Source: Apus apus (taxonomy: Eukaryota; Chordata; Aves; Apodiformes; Apodidae). From it: a DNA stretch of 64,000 bases. The stretch spans positions 124,001 through 188,000 of the forward strand of contig NC_067295.1 of the NCBI RefSeq assembly GCF_020740795.1. The letters run 5' to 3'. The position numbers were made by a program, and so were the translations under genes. This document shows, one piece after another, positions 15,201 through 26,000 of this stretch (its first letter is position 1; every line of letters starts with the position of its first letter). A model generated the notes under the pieces. It did no database searches, had not been told where the DNA came from, and saw nothing but the letters and a program-made list of their open reading frames with translations.

Positions 15201-18200
15201 AAGATACAACTCCTGGAAAATCATTTAATCATCGGTCTAGATTAAGCTCCTGAAATCTGTGTTTATTAAAGAATCTGACTGTTTTAGTCTTGCGGTATCA
15301 GAGAATACAAAACTCTAAAACTGTGTGCAATTAAGGAGGAATAAAGGTCTTTATTTCACATTGAGAAGGTAATTGCTTTCATTGGACAGGCACTTTGTAG
15401 TTTCACAGGTAAAGCTGACTTGCTGCTGTTTATCCATACTGATACTCTGCTAAGGACAGTTTAAGTTAGATAGGCTTGGCCTGTGAGGTTTTGTAAATTA
15501 TTTTGATATTGTCACACAAGCCCAAAATTCTGAAATTGAAAGGAATAGGAAGGGAAAAAATGAATAGCTAGGCAGCTACATTTTATATACTCTTTTGATG
15601 GCACACGTGTCAGAGGGTTGACAAAGATGCAACTGCATCTGATAAACATCTTGTATCTGAAAAAGACCGTAAGAAGAGGCAATTAACAGATATCATGCAC
15701 AGTTTTCTCACTGGCCTTCTTCCCCCTCATATCTCACAAGGAAAACATTTGCCTTCTCCAGGTTCTCCAATACCTATTTGTGACAGCCTCCACTTCAAAG
15801 GCTAGAGTGGAACACACGTAGAGGTTCCAGCCTATTCCAAAAGAAGAAAAGCAACCCATCAGGTCAGACACTAAGATGGACCAGAATGTACGTCCTCAAT
15901 CTATTCCTCAGAGAACCTAAAAAGAGAATGCAGGCTAAAGCAGGGTAGTTCAGCTACAAGAAATATAAGATACAAAGAAACACGGATTAACCATCACAAA
16001 ATCCAGCTGAAAGCCCCACCTTGCAGGGCAGAGAGCAGAGCAGGGGCAGCACCTCCCATTACACAGGGATTCCATCCAGGAGTGGTTTGCAGGCAGCACA
16101 ACAATTACCATGTATCCCTATCAACATTCAATACCAGTTTCCCTTTCACAAACTCTGGCTTCACCAGAATAGCAGCAAGTGATGTGCTTCCACAGACTGC
16201 ACCCACATCAGCTCCCACGCCTTATACCCTATACCCTCATGTCTACCTATGCTCTGGACTTCTGCCTAAAAATGGATATCAGACTTTCTGGTAAGTGACC
16301 ACAACTTGTTCAACCTTTCTTAAGGCAGATAACTCAAATATCTGACAAAATCATAACAAAAACAGCAAGCACTTTTAAGACCAAACATGTGTCTCCAAAA
16401 AACAAATGAGGCACTTAGTAAAAACTGTACTGTTACAAAGATGCCAACGATATCTTCCCAAGACTACAGGATGTGTTTTTCTACAGAAAATTTCTTTGAA
16501 GATCATAGTAAGGCTTTTTCTTCAAACTGCAGTAAACAAACCCTATTCCAAATATCAGTTATTTGCAGATACTAAAAAAGCATTAACATCAAACCTTATT
16601 CTTCAGTAGCTCAGTGGTTTAAGTTGTGTAAAGCTGCATCAGCACTCTTTCAGCCCTCACTGTCTCATGGTATGTGAAGATCACTGCAGAGAACTTAAGA
16701 TCTAGCTCATAACCCAACCAACTCCATCTCTTGAAGAAACCAACCATTACCGTCAGCAAAACAGAATGAAACTAAACAATCTGACAACACTGATACTTCT
16801 ATCAAGGTTCATAAATGGTTACTGATTACTACATTTGAAAGAATGGACTGAAATCTCCTATTTCAAACATAAAAGCTATTTTAACACAACTTCATTTTGC
16901 AAAAGAATCTGAAGTCATACATCTATTTGGAGTAAATTTTCGCATCTCAGAAATTACCATATGAAAAACCTGTTGCTTAATGGAATGTTTTTATGAATAA
17001 ATCAAGCCAATTTCAAAAGTATTCTGCTGTACAAAAGGAGGACTTTTTTTGTTGTTGTTTAAACAGGCTGCCATGCTCTTTGGGCTCTGACCCACCACCA
17101 CAACTATGCTCACCTTCATGTGCAGTGGCATTTGAGACCTCTCCAGTGCTGGAAGGTAAGAGTCCATTGAATCACTGCATAAAACTGCTCCCCCACAATA
17201 AAAATAACAGAGTATCTTGGTAGAAATTACCATAACTAAAAGCAATTATTTCCTTAAAAATAATGTCCTGGCAATACATTTCAAGATTAAAAGTTCTAAG
17301 TATTAATGGAAGGAGAAAGCTTGAAGCAGATAATTCTTCAATTACACAGTTCTACCTAAGATGGCTGAGACCTTTGCAACAGTGGGAAATGCAAGCATTA
17401 AAATAATTCCAAGTGAAGTAGCCTGCTTGAAGTATTAACAGCTCTAATACAAGTTAAAGAAAAATTACAGTTACAGAAAGGTAATGTTTAAAATATTTGT
17501 GATAAATCATCATAAGACATACTTATTATACAGCAGAAATATACATAAAGCCCTGGCTAAGCCTGACATAATGCCATGCTCTAATAACCCTTGAGAATTT
17601 GTTTAGGAAAAATTGGGGGTTTTGGGGACATTTATCTGTATTTCTGTAAGGCATAAGCAGGTTGTTAAAAAAGACAAAGTACCTAGTTGGCAGTAGTTTG
17701 CCTCATGTTCAAAAATCAATTTTGGAAGACAGAAGTCCTGTCTTCAAAACATAATTGAGAAGATTAACTTCAGAGAAGAATCAAAATTAATTTGGTTTTC
17801 TTCTTAAGCTTTCTGGATGTACATCCTCACAAAGTTCATGGTATACAAAGAAGTGTTTTAATGTTTGGGGGGATGTACTGTATTGTTCATATAAAACAAC
17901 CTCAAAATAACAAAACAAAGCTCAGCTCTGACACTCCCTTCATAAGTGAACTGATTGCCCTCCACCAGTTTCTTACTTCCTACAGCAAATCCACAGCAGT
18001 TTATCCGTGCATGATGAGGAAACTGGACTCATGTTGTATCAGCAAAACTATAACCAAAAAGCTCAAGGATTTGGAAGCACGGAGAACACTTCTACATTGC
18101 TATACAGTTTTGACTCTTCATTTGGGGAAGAAAGGTGTTCTATCCACAAGACTGATTTTGTTTCTACAGAAATGAGTTTCTCACATACAGAGCAATGTTG

Positions 18201-21200
18201 ACCCAAGCATTTTAGTCAATGCAACTGCATTTTTCTCAACTGGACAGCCTTACGCATAGGGTGGTGTCTCCTGCTACTAATTTCCAGGGTTCTAATTCCA
18301 AAGTCAGGTAGGGATTAAAGCCAATGAAGGGATTTGTAAGAATCTGCGTATCAGCCAGTGACTGTCTGAAGCCTCCTCTACTACTAAGCAGAGCACATAT
18401 ATTCCAAGCACCTTCAGGGGCAGAGACTATTCAAGGCCTCCCTGCACCACCTCTCCCCACCCCCCAGCCCTGAGCCTCAAAACAGATCAGAAACAGGAAA
18501 CCACAAAAATCTCTAAGAACCTAAAGTCAGCCTATGGCCCAAATAGCTCTATATGTAAACAAGTCATTGAGAATTCATTTCACACAAACAGATCCAGGCC
18601 AGCTCACAGGAAAACAAAAGCCATCTGTAACTGCAATAGCCTAGGTCACATTCTGCACCCCCAGTTGCATCCTGGAGCACCCCAGTGCAAAGAGGTGCAG
18701 CAGAGCATGAGGGGCTCATGCAACCAACACAAAAGGGCTTCCTACACCAGGCTCCTTGCCAGCAGTTCCAGGAGGCAGAGAACAGCTTTGGGTGCAGAGC
18801 AGAGAAGTGGCCACACAGAGGTGGCAGTACACAGATGGAGCGTACAAAGGTTGGACAGAACAGTTAAGAACTGTAAATCATATTTCTGCAGGATTACTAA
18901 AGAACAGAATTAACAGCTAGTATTTTAAAGTACAAAACAAGTCTCCACTTCAATATTTAGTCACAAAACAAACCAGTTACTTCCTACAGTACTGTTGAGT
19001 AGAATCCATGAAGTGTGACAAATAACGTTCTAGACCAAACAGCTAACTTTGTGCACACTGTGTTCAGTCCTTTCATATGCTTTCATAACTTAGTAACCTT
19101 CCAAAAGCTTACCTGCAAATAAGATGTCAGAAAAGGAAGTGGGGAGGCAGAAAAATCAGCTTGTTCCCCTTTTTTGCTTCTTTATTACTTATACATAATC
19201 TAACTTTTCCACCTGCAAAAAAAAATTTCTCATTTGTAGTACCAGAAACTGTAATTCCTTGGCTTCATATAAATTATTCAAAAAGCTCCAATATGAGGAC
19301 CTTGGGGAAGGATTTTTATCTTTCAAACATAGCATTTTCTGAATTTTTATATTTCCATATTAAAAAGTAATTTCTCACATATTTTCTGACGCCATAAACA
19401 TGCTAGTTCTACAGCAATCCATATAGATTTTCTAGAAAAAAAATAGATGAAACACAAGTTTACTGTTAAAAAACAGGAATTACTAAAATACTTCACATCT
19501 TCATAGGTAAAACCTGGTTTTATTACTTTGCCAGGTTATTACTTTTTCCAGTATAACAAAGTGACTGTGCCCCATTCTGTACCAAAATTCCTGCAAGCAC
19601 TTCAATAGGCAGCAGCCCTTTCCAAGTTCCTCCTGGAGTGCTGCCTTCCAACTGACGTGCTTTAGGGAAGCATCAGAGCCTGTAGCGTGTCTTACAAATC
19701 CAGCTGCAGCAATCTATGTCTAGAGTTTCAAGGGCTAAGTGAAACAGACATTACTTCTAGCACTGCAAGTAATGGACCAACAACCAAAATATATTTGCTT
19801 AAAAATATACTACCTACACAATGGATTCACTGTTTAGTTGAGCATCACTGTTACATCCAGATTATTCTCTGGATTGTCTCCTTTCCAATAGCTACCAGGA
19901 CTTCCTACAAATGCATCTAAAATTGCACCTCCTAAGCTTCTTCCATCGTTTTCTCCTTCAGGTACCATCTCAACATCTGCACCTTTTACTGTTTTTCTAT
20001 TCCTGTAGTCTGCTTTGGTAAGAGGTACAAAGAAAACCTAACCCGGTTAAAAGCCTTTGCATGAGTGATATGACCTGCAGATCTATAGACTAGTCAGAGC
20101 CTTATACCGAAAATCCAAAAGAGGAGAATGTTAAGCAGACAGCTCTGCAGGGAAAACCCTTTCAACCTGCCTAGAACTTTTATACCTATCAATTACTACC
20201 AACAGGACTCCTACCATAGCCTAGTTGAATTCCCAGCATAGATGCAAAACTTACTCTATTAGGAACTCAGTTCTTTGAAAAGTGTAGTTTGCATCAATTC
20301 CACAGGTAATAAAGAAGACAGTAGGGGTTTTGTTCAGACATACCCATGACCAAACTATAGGTTTTATCAGCATCAGAAACACTGGCAGAATCTAATTGTC
20401 ACTGGAAAAGACAAACTCTTCAGTGAAGATGTTGCTAAAAATGAAGATACAAATAACCACTCTTCCAGACTCTTCATTTTGAGAGGAAGAGCACTTCTTG
20501 TGTCAGACCAAATATGCTCACAACGAAGGCATTAACAGCAAGTAACTAAGACCACACTGACACCTGCAACTAAAGCAGCACTAAAGTTGTTTCCTTGTTT
20601 CAAGTGCCACTCTCTCCTTAGTACCATGTCTTCAGGAAATAGTAGAATGTTTTAGGAATTGTCCCCACATACACAATTTTTTTAAATTAACTGTTTTGGC
20701 AGAGGAATGCTGGAGTATTCCTTTTGAAGCTGTGCTCTGTTCCCCCACCCAGCGTTTTGCGTTTATAGTAAAACAACCACAGAGCTAATTAACGTAATTA
20801 ATTCCATCACACAGACAATAACACTAACTTGCTCAGTCTCAGAAATATTTGATTTCTCATATTTGATCTAATCTGAATTACAAAAAGGTTATCTAGCTGA
20901 ATCTGTCTGCGACTGGCAGCCAATACACTCACCTGACCAGAGAAACACTAACCAGGATGGAAGAGAAGGAATTAAAAATAAACTACCCTAAAAAATATTT
21001 TAGTTTTAACAAAAATTGTTGTCAACCTTGTCCTTCATTCATTCTTTCTCTGTACTTTTCTCTTACTGGCAGGAACCTAAAATAGTTATGAGAAAAGAAC
21101 AGAAAATGAAGTATTTTAGAGAGAAAAAACTGGAAAGAGAGGCAACAAGCAAGGCCAGAAGCACAAAGGGAAGCATACTCCCTGTTTAAATGAGTCCAAG

Positions 21201-22454
21201 TAAACAGAAGTCATCTCTGATGCTGGGAAGGAGCCACATGGAGCTCTATCAAGTGGCAGGAAAGCAAAACTAATTCCTTTACTAATCAAACATTGCTTTA
21301 TTTCATAATTCTTGATGCAGTATTACATGCCCTCCCCTGCAGAGCTATTCCACATAATAATTCTCATCTTAAGTCAACAAATATGTAACACCCTGATGAA
21401 AAAAGCAATGAGCATGAAGAAGAGGAATCACTGAAGCAGGACCAAGAACCAACGCAGCTCTGCCAGTCTCCATGCAGAAGACCGTCCTGAGCCAATTCCA
21501 ACTTAGGAAAAAGTTTCAGGTGCTACAGATGGAAGCTAAGGAGCTTACAACCGACAGAGAACACAGACCCAAAAGCAGGCACATAAGGATAAGGAACATA
21601 TCGCTGCCAGCTAGTTACACTGGCATCAAGGAAAGTAAGTGTTTATTTTTGTACAAAAGCGCTCTTTTCATAACGAATTTCTACATTAACTGGACTGCAC
21701 GATCTACAATGCAAACTAAGATCTACCATTACCACTTGTGCGCATCAGCTACACCTGCCCCTTGCAGCAGGCAGGGCTGCCAGAGGTTCTGCGCTGTCAG
21801 GCTCATGTAAACAACTCTCTTGGAAACGGCGACATCCCACACGACCCTCAGGCTTCTCTCCACACACGTCTTCCCGCGGCAGAAGACACCGATCACAGAG
21901 CAACACGGGGCTCCCCCGGGGCAGCAAGGCCGGCGCTCCCGGGGCGGGCGGCCCGGCCCGGCCCCGCCAACGCCCCGCACCCGGAACCGAGAGCGCAGCT
22001 CCGCCAGAGGCCGCGGAGAGGCCGCCTGGGCCGCGGCCCCGGCCGCGCTTCCTCCCGCCGCCGGGCCGAGGCCGGGCTGGCCTGGCCTGGCCGCCGCCGC
22101 CGCGCTCGCCCCGCGCCCGCGGGCCCCGCCGGCGCCACGGAGGGGACCGGGCCCTTCCGCGCGGCCCGGGAGGCGGAACGAGGGCCGGGAGCAGCCGTGC
22201 CGGGGCGGGCCCCGCGGAGGGCAGCGCTCGCCAGGCCGCCCTCCCTTGTCCGGGCGGGAGGGCGACAAGCCCCGGGGCCGCCCCCGAAACCGCCCCGCGA
22301 CCGCGCCGCCCGGCAGCGCGCGGGACACCGGCAGCGCGCGGGACACCGGCAGCCGCCCCCTCACGGGCCGGCCCCGGCACCCGGGCCTGCCCTTTCCCCC
22401 GCCGCCTCGCGGCCGCCCAGCCCCACTCACCAGGCGGGGCCCGGTGCTGGCCAT
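95..22454 (-). CDS. PDPK1: PDPK1, 3-phosphoinositide-dependent protein kinase 1 (13 coding exons; last exon outside window)
   Basis: AGC-family Ser/Thr kinase that phosphorylates the activation loop of AKT, S6K, SGK, RSK and PKC after PI3K signalling, in the cytosol and at PIP3-rich plasma membrane. Thirteen exons, all GT-AG, join in frame to 521 codons: 22431-22454, 9894-10163, 8762-8804, 8422-8559, 7230-7374, 6893-6990, 6060-6135, 5093-5161, 3574-3670, 2238-2411, 1732-1949, 1116-1173, 95-247. Visible kinase features are the glycine loop GEGSFS (residues 92-97), ATP-binding lysine K114, HRD (206-208), DFG (226-228) and the activation-loop serine S244 (human S241). The PH domain starts near residue 462 and is cut off after FFVHT at the window edge; about 35 residues are missing compared with the human protein (556 aa, from memory). 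From residue 9 on it is near-identical to the human protein as I remember it. All catalytic residues are present, so the gene looks functional. Confidence 0.98.
1116..1173 (-). CDS. PDPK1: PDPK1 coding exon 12 (start of PH domain)
   Basis: Residues 452-470, [19 protein letters not shown]. The lysines of the DKRK segment belong to the phosphoinositide-binding face of the PH domain. The acceptor is TTTTTTTAAG and the donor GTAAGA. Confidence 0.96.
1732..1949 (-). CDS. PDPK1: PDPK1 coding exon 11 (kinase-PH linker)
   Basis: Residues 379-450 plus two bases of W451. Begins [14 protein letters not shown], then a Ser/Thr-rich stretch, then [10 protein letters not shown] and [14 protein letters not shown]. 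It ends NPW, with tryptophan split across the junction. Confidence 0.96.
2238..2411 (-). CDS. PDPK1: PDPK1 coding exon 10 (end of kinase domain)
   Basis: Residues 321-378, phase 0 at both ends. Begins [13 protein letters not shown], then [13 protein letters not shown], and ends with the acidic [11 protein letters not shown]. The acceptor is ATCTCAG and the donor GTATGT. Confidence 0.97.
3574..3670 (-). CDS. PDPK1: PDPK1 coding exon 9
   Basis: Residues 288-320, [20 protein letters not shown] and onward, ending DLVEKLL in the kinase C-lobe. The acceptor is TTTTGCAG and the donor GTAAAT. Confidence 0.96.
3889..4872 (+). mobile_element. Probable solo LTR of an endogenous retrovirus (bird ERV-like), in PDPK1 intron 8
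   Basis: A GC-richer block of about 980 bp inside an AT-rich intron. It starts TGTGCTGGTTTGAGG and ends near AAACCACAACA, giving TG...CA ends typical of LTRs and resembling ERV LTRs common in birds. An AATTAAATTATTATT stretch at about 4670-4685 could hold the polyadenylation signal. No flanking gag/pol-like frame is visible, so it looks like a solo LTR. A clean 5-bp target duplication is not obvious (ATGGT before, ACAGT or GTATA after), so the ends are approximate and the family is unconfirmed. Confidence 0.6.
5093..5161 (-). CDS. PDPK1: PDPK1 coding exon 8
   Basis: Residues 265-287, [20 protein letters not shown] then FRA: the helix F region of the kinase with the DxWxxG motif. The acceptor is CTTTTGAAG and the donor GTAAGA. 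Confidence 0.96.
6060..6135 (-). CDS. PDPK1: PDPK1 coding exon 7 (activation loop serine)
   Basis: Residues 240-264: [18 protein letters not shown] and onward. S244 corresponds to the autophosphorylated human S241, and the SPE motif ends the activation segment. The donor is GTGAGG. Confidence 0.97.
6893..6990 (-). CDS. PDPK1: PDPK1 coding exon 6 (catalytic loop and DFG)
   Basis: Residues 208-239: DLKPENILL, the catalytic loop with D208, then [11 protein letters not shown] with DFG at 226-228. The acceptor is TTTTCCAG and the donor GTATGG. Confidence 0.97.
7230..7374 (-). CDS. PDPK1: PDPK1 coding exon 5 (kinase hinge to HR of HRD)
   Basis: Residues 159-206 plus two bases of R207. Begins [18 protein letters not shown] and ends [10 protein letters not shown], with the HRD motif split across the next junction. 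The acceptor is ACATTCAG and the donor GTAGTA. Confidence 0.96.
8422..8559 (-). CDS. PDPK1: PDPK1 coding exon 4 (catalytic lysine)
   Basis: Residues 113-158 plus one base of Y159. Begins [14 protein letters not shown] and includes the ATP-binding lysine K114 and the alpha-C/PIF-pocket region, ending FTFQDDEKL. The donor is GTATCC, weaker than its neighbours. Confidence 0.96.
8762..8804 (-). CDS. PDPK1: PDPK1 coding exon 3
   Basis: A 43-nt exon encoding [14 protein letters not shown] (residues 99-112), between a CAACAG acceptor and a GTAAGT donor. The last base starts the codon for I113. Confidence 0.96.
9894..10163 (-). CDS. PDPK1: PDPK1 coding exon 2 (N-terminal linker and glycine loop)
   Basis: Residues 9-98, in phase 0 at both ends. 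Starts [20 protein letters not shown], then a Ser/Thr/Gln-rich variable linker, then the conserved QPRKKRP and the kinase start ending GEGSFST. The acceptor is CCCTTTTCAG and the donor GTAACT. The linker is the least conserved part, as expected for this family. Confidence 0.97.
14036..14094 (-). mobile_element. CR1 LINE 3'-end fragment
   Basis: Minus-strand CR1 tail: on the plus strand it reads CATAGAATGGCTTGGGTTGG followed by AAGGGAC and ATCATCTAGTTCCAAC, the reverse complement of the avian CR1 3' end. Only about 60 bp remain. Confidence 0.85.
22311..22352 (+). repeat. 18-bp tandem repeat, two copies plus a partial
   Basis: Two perfect copies of CGGCAGCGCGCGGGACAC (22311-22328 and 22329-22346) and the first six bases of a third. 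Lies in PDPK1 intron 1 within the CpG island. Confidence 0.9.
22431..22454 (-). CDS. PDPK1: PDPK1 coding exon 1 (start codon)
   Basis: Encodes MASTGPRL, then a GTGAGT donor at 22430. The ATG context (GCCC ATG G) is a good initiation context and the exon lies in the CpG island. Human exon 1 also encodes eight residues ending in L before the shared YDAVPIQ, which supports both the start and the splice. The residues themselves differ from human. Confidence 0.9.
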
Positions 22455-22511
22455 GGGCCCGGCGGGCGCGGCGCGCGCTCCGCTGGCTCCTCGGGCTCCG
22501 CGCGGCACGGG

Positions 22512-22516
22512 CCAAT
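22512..22516 (+). promoter_or_regulatory. CCAAT box (NF-Y type)
   Basis: GGCCAATGGG, 58 bp upstream of the PDPK1 ATG. A second, inverted copy lies at 22604-22608. Confidence 0.55.
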
Positions 22517-22537
22517 GGGGCGCGCGCGGCCCCCCGG

Positions 22538-22545
22538 GACGTCAC
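22538..22545. promoter_or_regulatory. CRE-like site
   Basis: GGACGTCACC between the two CCAAT boxes, matching seven of eight bases of the ATF/CREB palindrome. Confidence 0.45.
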
Positions 22546-22580
22546 CCACAACAATGCCCCCCCCCTCCGCCGGAGGCGGG

Positions 22581-22587
22581 ACTTCCG
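22581..22587 (-). promoter_or_regulatory. ETS-type site
   Basis: ACTTCCG on plus (CGGAAGT on minus), the GABPA/ELK core common in CpG-island promoters. Confidence 0.4.
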
Positions 22588-22603
22588 CGCGACGCGCCCG
22601 CCC

Positions 22604-22608
22604 ATTGG
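22604..22608 (-). promoter_or_regulatory. Inverted CCAAT box (NF-Y type)
   Basis: CCCATTGGCC; on the minus strand this reads CCAAT, the sense orientation for PDPK1, about 150 bp upstream of its ATG. Confidence 0.55.
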
Positions 22609-22679
22609 CCACTCCACCTGCCGCTCACGTACGAGCCAGGACAGCGCGGCTCGTCGAGTTCAGTGTCTCCCGCCGCCAA

Positions 22680-22690
22680 GCGCATGCGCA
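22680..22690. promoter_or_regulatory. NRF1-type site
   Basis: GCGCATGCGCA, the core NRF1 palindrome, inside the CpG island. Confidence 0.55.
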
Positions 22691-22846
22691 GCTCCGTGGG
22701 TGACGCTGCCTCCGCGGGGCCCGTCAGGCCGGGCAGGTGAGGGCGGAAGAGGGCGGGGCGGCCTGGCAGCGCGGCCTCTCGGCCCCGCCCACGCTCACAT
22801 CCGGGTTACGTGCCACGCGCAGGAGCGCTGCGCAGCGGCGGCGTGC

Positions 22847-22854
22847 TGACGTCA
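22847..22854. promoter_or_regulatory. Perfect CRE palindrome
   Basis: TGACGTCA, the full ATF/CREB consensus, at the plus-strand side of the island. Nearby ATCCGG at 22799-22804 is an ETS-type core. Confidence 0.5.
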
Positions 22855-22913
22855 GAGGGCGGGGCCCGCGGCACGGACACACCCCCCGCCCCCGGCCCCG
22901 GCCCCGCCGCGGG

Positions 22914-23094
22914 GTGTGCGGGGAGTGTGCGGTGTGCGGGGAGTGTGGGATTGCGGGGTGCGCGGGGTGTGCGGGATTGCGGGGTGCGCGGGGTGTACGG
23001 GGAGTGTGCGGTATGCGGGGGGTGCGGGATTGCGGGGTGCGCGGGGGGTGCGGGGTGTGCGGGATTGCGGGGTGCAGGGGGTGCGGGGCCCGGG
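22914..23094 (+). repeat. G-rich minisatellite at the edge of the CpG island
   Basis: About 180 bp of imperfect repeats. The phrase GGGATTGCGGGGTG occurs four times, at about 22947, 22973, 23026 and 23061, mixed with GGGGTGTGC and GGGGAGTGTGCGG units. Runs of three to six G on the plus strand could form G-quadruplexes. Open frames through it are low-complexity by-products of the repeat. Confidence 0.9.
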
Positions 23095-23099
23095 GCAGC

Positions 23100-26000
23100 G
23101 TGTCCAGCCCTGAGCTGCCGTCTTGAGAAAGAGGTTTGCAACGTCCCGCCTAAACCGGCTTTCCAGGAGGATTATTTTCCTTTTCTTCAGCAGACAAGAA
23201 CAGCCGGTCACAACGTGCTTTGCGCTGGTACAGCCCCTCTGCTGTGCCCGCATTCTCTCCAGCTGAGCAGATCACATCTGGATGAGGGCACGTGCCTAGA
23301 CCTCAAGACACGATTCACTGCAGCCACCTTTCTTACCTGTAGAATTAAGCGAGTTCTTGCTACCGTTCTGAAATCACTGGTCTCTTATGTAAAATATCTT
23401 ACAAAATTATATCTACTTCTTCCCCATCATCAGCAAGTGAATTATTTTACTATTAATCCTCTCTATGTTAAAAGAAATAAAATAGTAATTTATTTTAGAA
23501 TCTTTTCAAAGAATGAAGTCAAGCTAGTTGGATTACAGTAATTTTGGGGCCTATTTTTCCTACATTTAAAGATGAAACCGTTTGTCTTTCAAAAGTCCTC
23601 TGGGCTTCTTCTTCTGCACAGCTTCTGAGAAATAACTTCCAACATTATAGAGACTGCTTCAGGTAGTTACTTACAGTTTGTGTGGGGTTTTTTTGTTTTT
23701 GAAAAAAATACTTCAGGGCAAATTCCATCTGATCCTGCAGAATTTTGACTCAAATTTTGTGTGTGCCACTATAATCTTGTTTAAATTAATCACAGTAGTT
23801 TTATTAATTGTTAAACTGTATTATTCTACTGAAACAGAAAGAGGGTGCTGTATCCTTCAACCCATTACACTACAGATGCACGTTTTCTTCTTGCCCCCTT
23901 TTCTATATAATTTTAGTTTCTCCATTTGTTTTCAACTGAGCAAGAGATACAAATCTCAACTGCTTAAGTTTTCCTTCAGATCTGATCCCCTGAACTCTGT
24001 AAGATGAAGCCATTGGACTCTGAAGCATTGCCCTCATCTCAAAGGATGACACAGCAGAACTGTTCACAGCATCAGTTAATGTTTTCCATTCTGAAAAGCT
24101 TGATTTAATAAGATATACTGGTATTTCATGTAGCAGCTTTAGATGCTAGTGTGTGCTTTACTACCTCTGTTCTGAAGTCACCTTTTTTTGTTATTCTGTA
24201 AAGAAAAATGTTAGTTTACTCTGTCTGATGTTACACAGCAGAACCCAACAAACTGCCTCAGGTGCTGCTTGGCTCAGCCCAGGGGTGGAGAGGAGTGTGC
24301 TGATCCACAGCCCCGATGAGCTGGACACCAGTGACTTCAGGACATTGTGTCTGCCTGGGTTAGCCCTGCTGGAATGGGAAGTCTGGACAGAACTGTCTTG
24401 ACACAAGCTGCTTAATTGAGTAGTCGTGTAATATTATTAGGAGTCTGCCCTTCTTCATTCCTTCCTTTTCTTTGTGTTCCCATCTCTTGGCTGCATAACA
24501 TTTGAAATCATAGCTATGATCCATCAATGTTACTAGTTGTGTGATGAGCCTGATGCTTTTTGAGCCTGATAAAAATACGCAAAGACATAAATAAACATAA
24601 ATCTGACTGTTGAATCAGCTGTGTGGACCATTGCAATACTGTCTAGTTGAGAGGAAAAAATTGCTAGATCAAACAGAAACGAATTTGCCTTTTGGCCAGA
24701 AGGGTCCATTTGAATTCACATGTGAAACCCGACAGAATGACAGGGTGCTCAGTAGCCACAGACGCTGGGACACTGTTGAAGCCCTGATCTGCACTCAGGC
24801 TTTATGCTACCTGGCAGAGTTTCTCCTGCTTTCCTTACCATAATTCAGCATTTATATTGTCCATAAGCCTCTACTTTCCATTATTCCAGTTTATTTACTT
24901 TTTTTTTTAGATAACACAACAAATCTTCTGCCTATCCTTTCCTGATAAAAGGATATTATTATTTTGCCTACTAAAGTTACAAGTATCTTCCTGCTCTGCA
25001 AGGTTGTACGACCTTCAACAGCGTCACCCAGAAATGTCTTTGTGATTTTCCAAGCACCGAATTCAAGTGCAAATACATTTCTCTTGCAGGCCTGGGTGCT
25101 AACCTTCTCCTGTCCCATGACCTCACATTTAGACAGCCTGGGGAAGCCTGCTCCAGCTGTAGGGACGCCCGAACCATTACTCTGGTCAAAGCACTGGTGT
25201 TTTACAGCCGTGGTTGCTGCTGCTGCAGGTTCTTGCTCCGCAGCGCCCGGCTGCGTTTGGCAGCGCAAGGAGCAGAAGCTGCGGCAACAGATCATCTCGC
25301 TGCTGCTTTTTAAAGTTTTACTGTAAGAAAGAACACCTTTGGAAAACAGAAGAAGTGTGCAGCAAGCCGTCCGGAGAGCTCGGCCGCCCTGCTGCGGGTC
25401 TGTCCCGCGGGCTGGTGCCGGGGGCGGCCCCGCAGCGGGGGGGGATGGGGCAGAGCCCGAAGCTGGTAACGGTTCAGGGACGCTCTGGGCACAGTGAGGA
25501 GATGATCCAGGTTCAGGGGCCAACCAGGGAGTCCAGGAGCGGCAGGTGGGCCTGGAGAGAGGGCTCTAAGATAGGTCCGACATCTCTCTAGGAGGCAGAG
25601 CTGGAAACAAGGCTGCAGCAGAGGTCCAGGGTCCAGCCAGGAGTCAGGGACAAGAGAGAGAACTGGAGACAAAATACAACATCCACCCAAGGGGCCCATC
25701 CAAAATATAGCCTACCTAAAGCCTAGCTCCAGAGGCCATCCAGGGAATGACAGAGACAGAACTGAAGACAAAGCATGTCACTGGAATGAAGGTTAAATGG
25801 AGCTCCCAAGCCCTGCACAGAGGATGTGGGTAGGAGTCCCAGGTGAGACCAGTCAGTTGAGACCTATTGGTGCACTCCAGACCATGACACCAGGACAGAC
25901 CACACAGCAGTTCTCCCAACAGAGATGTATTCCAGCTGTGCTCTCACTCAAGTCCCTGAATCATAAAGCTAGGGAAAGCATTTCTGTAATTGACTGTACA

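Larger units (their letters stand above)
10164..22430 (-). other. PDPK1 intron 1 (12.3 kb)
   Basis: Large first intron between the CpG-island exon and exon 2. Mostly AT-rich unique sequence with many short frames and no recognisable domain. It holds one short CR1 3' fragment near 14036. The last 550 bp before exon 1 belong to the CpG island. No coding exon was recognised. Confidence 0.75.
21890..22915. promoter_or_regulatory. CpG island, PDPK1 promoter
   Basis: About 1 kb of very GC- and CpG-rich DNA around PDPK1 exon 1, set in AT-rich flanks. This is the usual form of a housekeeping promoter; no TATA box is evident upstream of the ATG. The transcription start is expected between 22455 and about 22620. 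The island extends beyond the promoter on the plus-strand side, so divergent transcription is possible. Long frames across this island on both strands arise from GC-rich composition and are not called as genes. Confidence 0.9.

Noticed and set aside
21729..22740. Several long overlapping open frames (up to about 320 codons) on both strands.
   Set aside because: They lie in the CpG island, are Ala/Arg/Gly/Pro-rich and occur in several frames at once, as expected when GC-rich DNA has few stop codons. Only the eight PDPK1 codons at 22431-22454 are supported.
22737..23541. Plus-strand frames with Cys/Gly/Arg repeats (GVRGVCG-like).
   Set aside because: They are translations of the G-rich minisatellite and have no flanking domain or conserved start.
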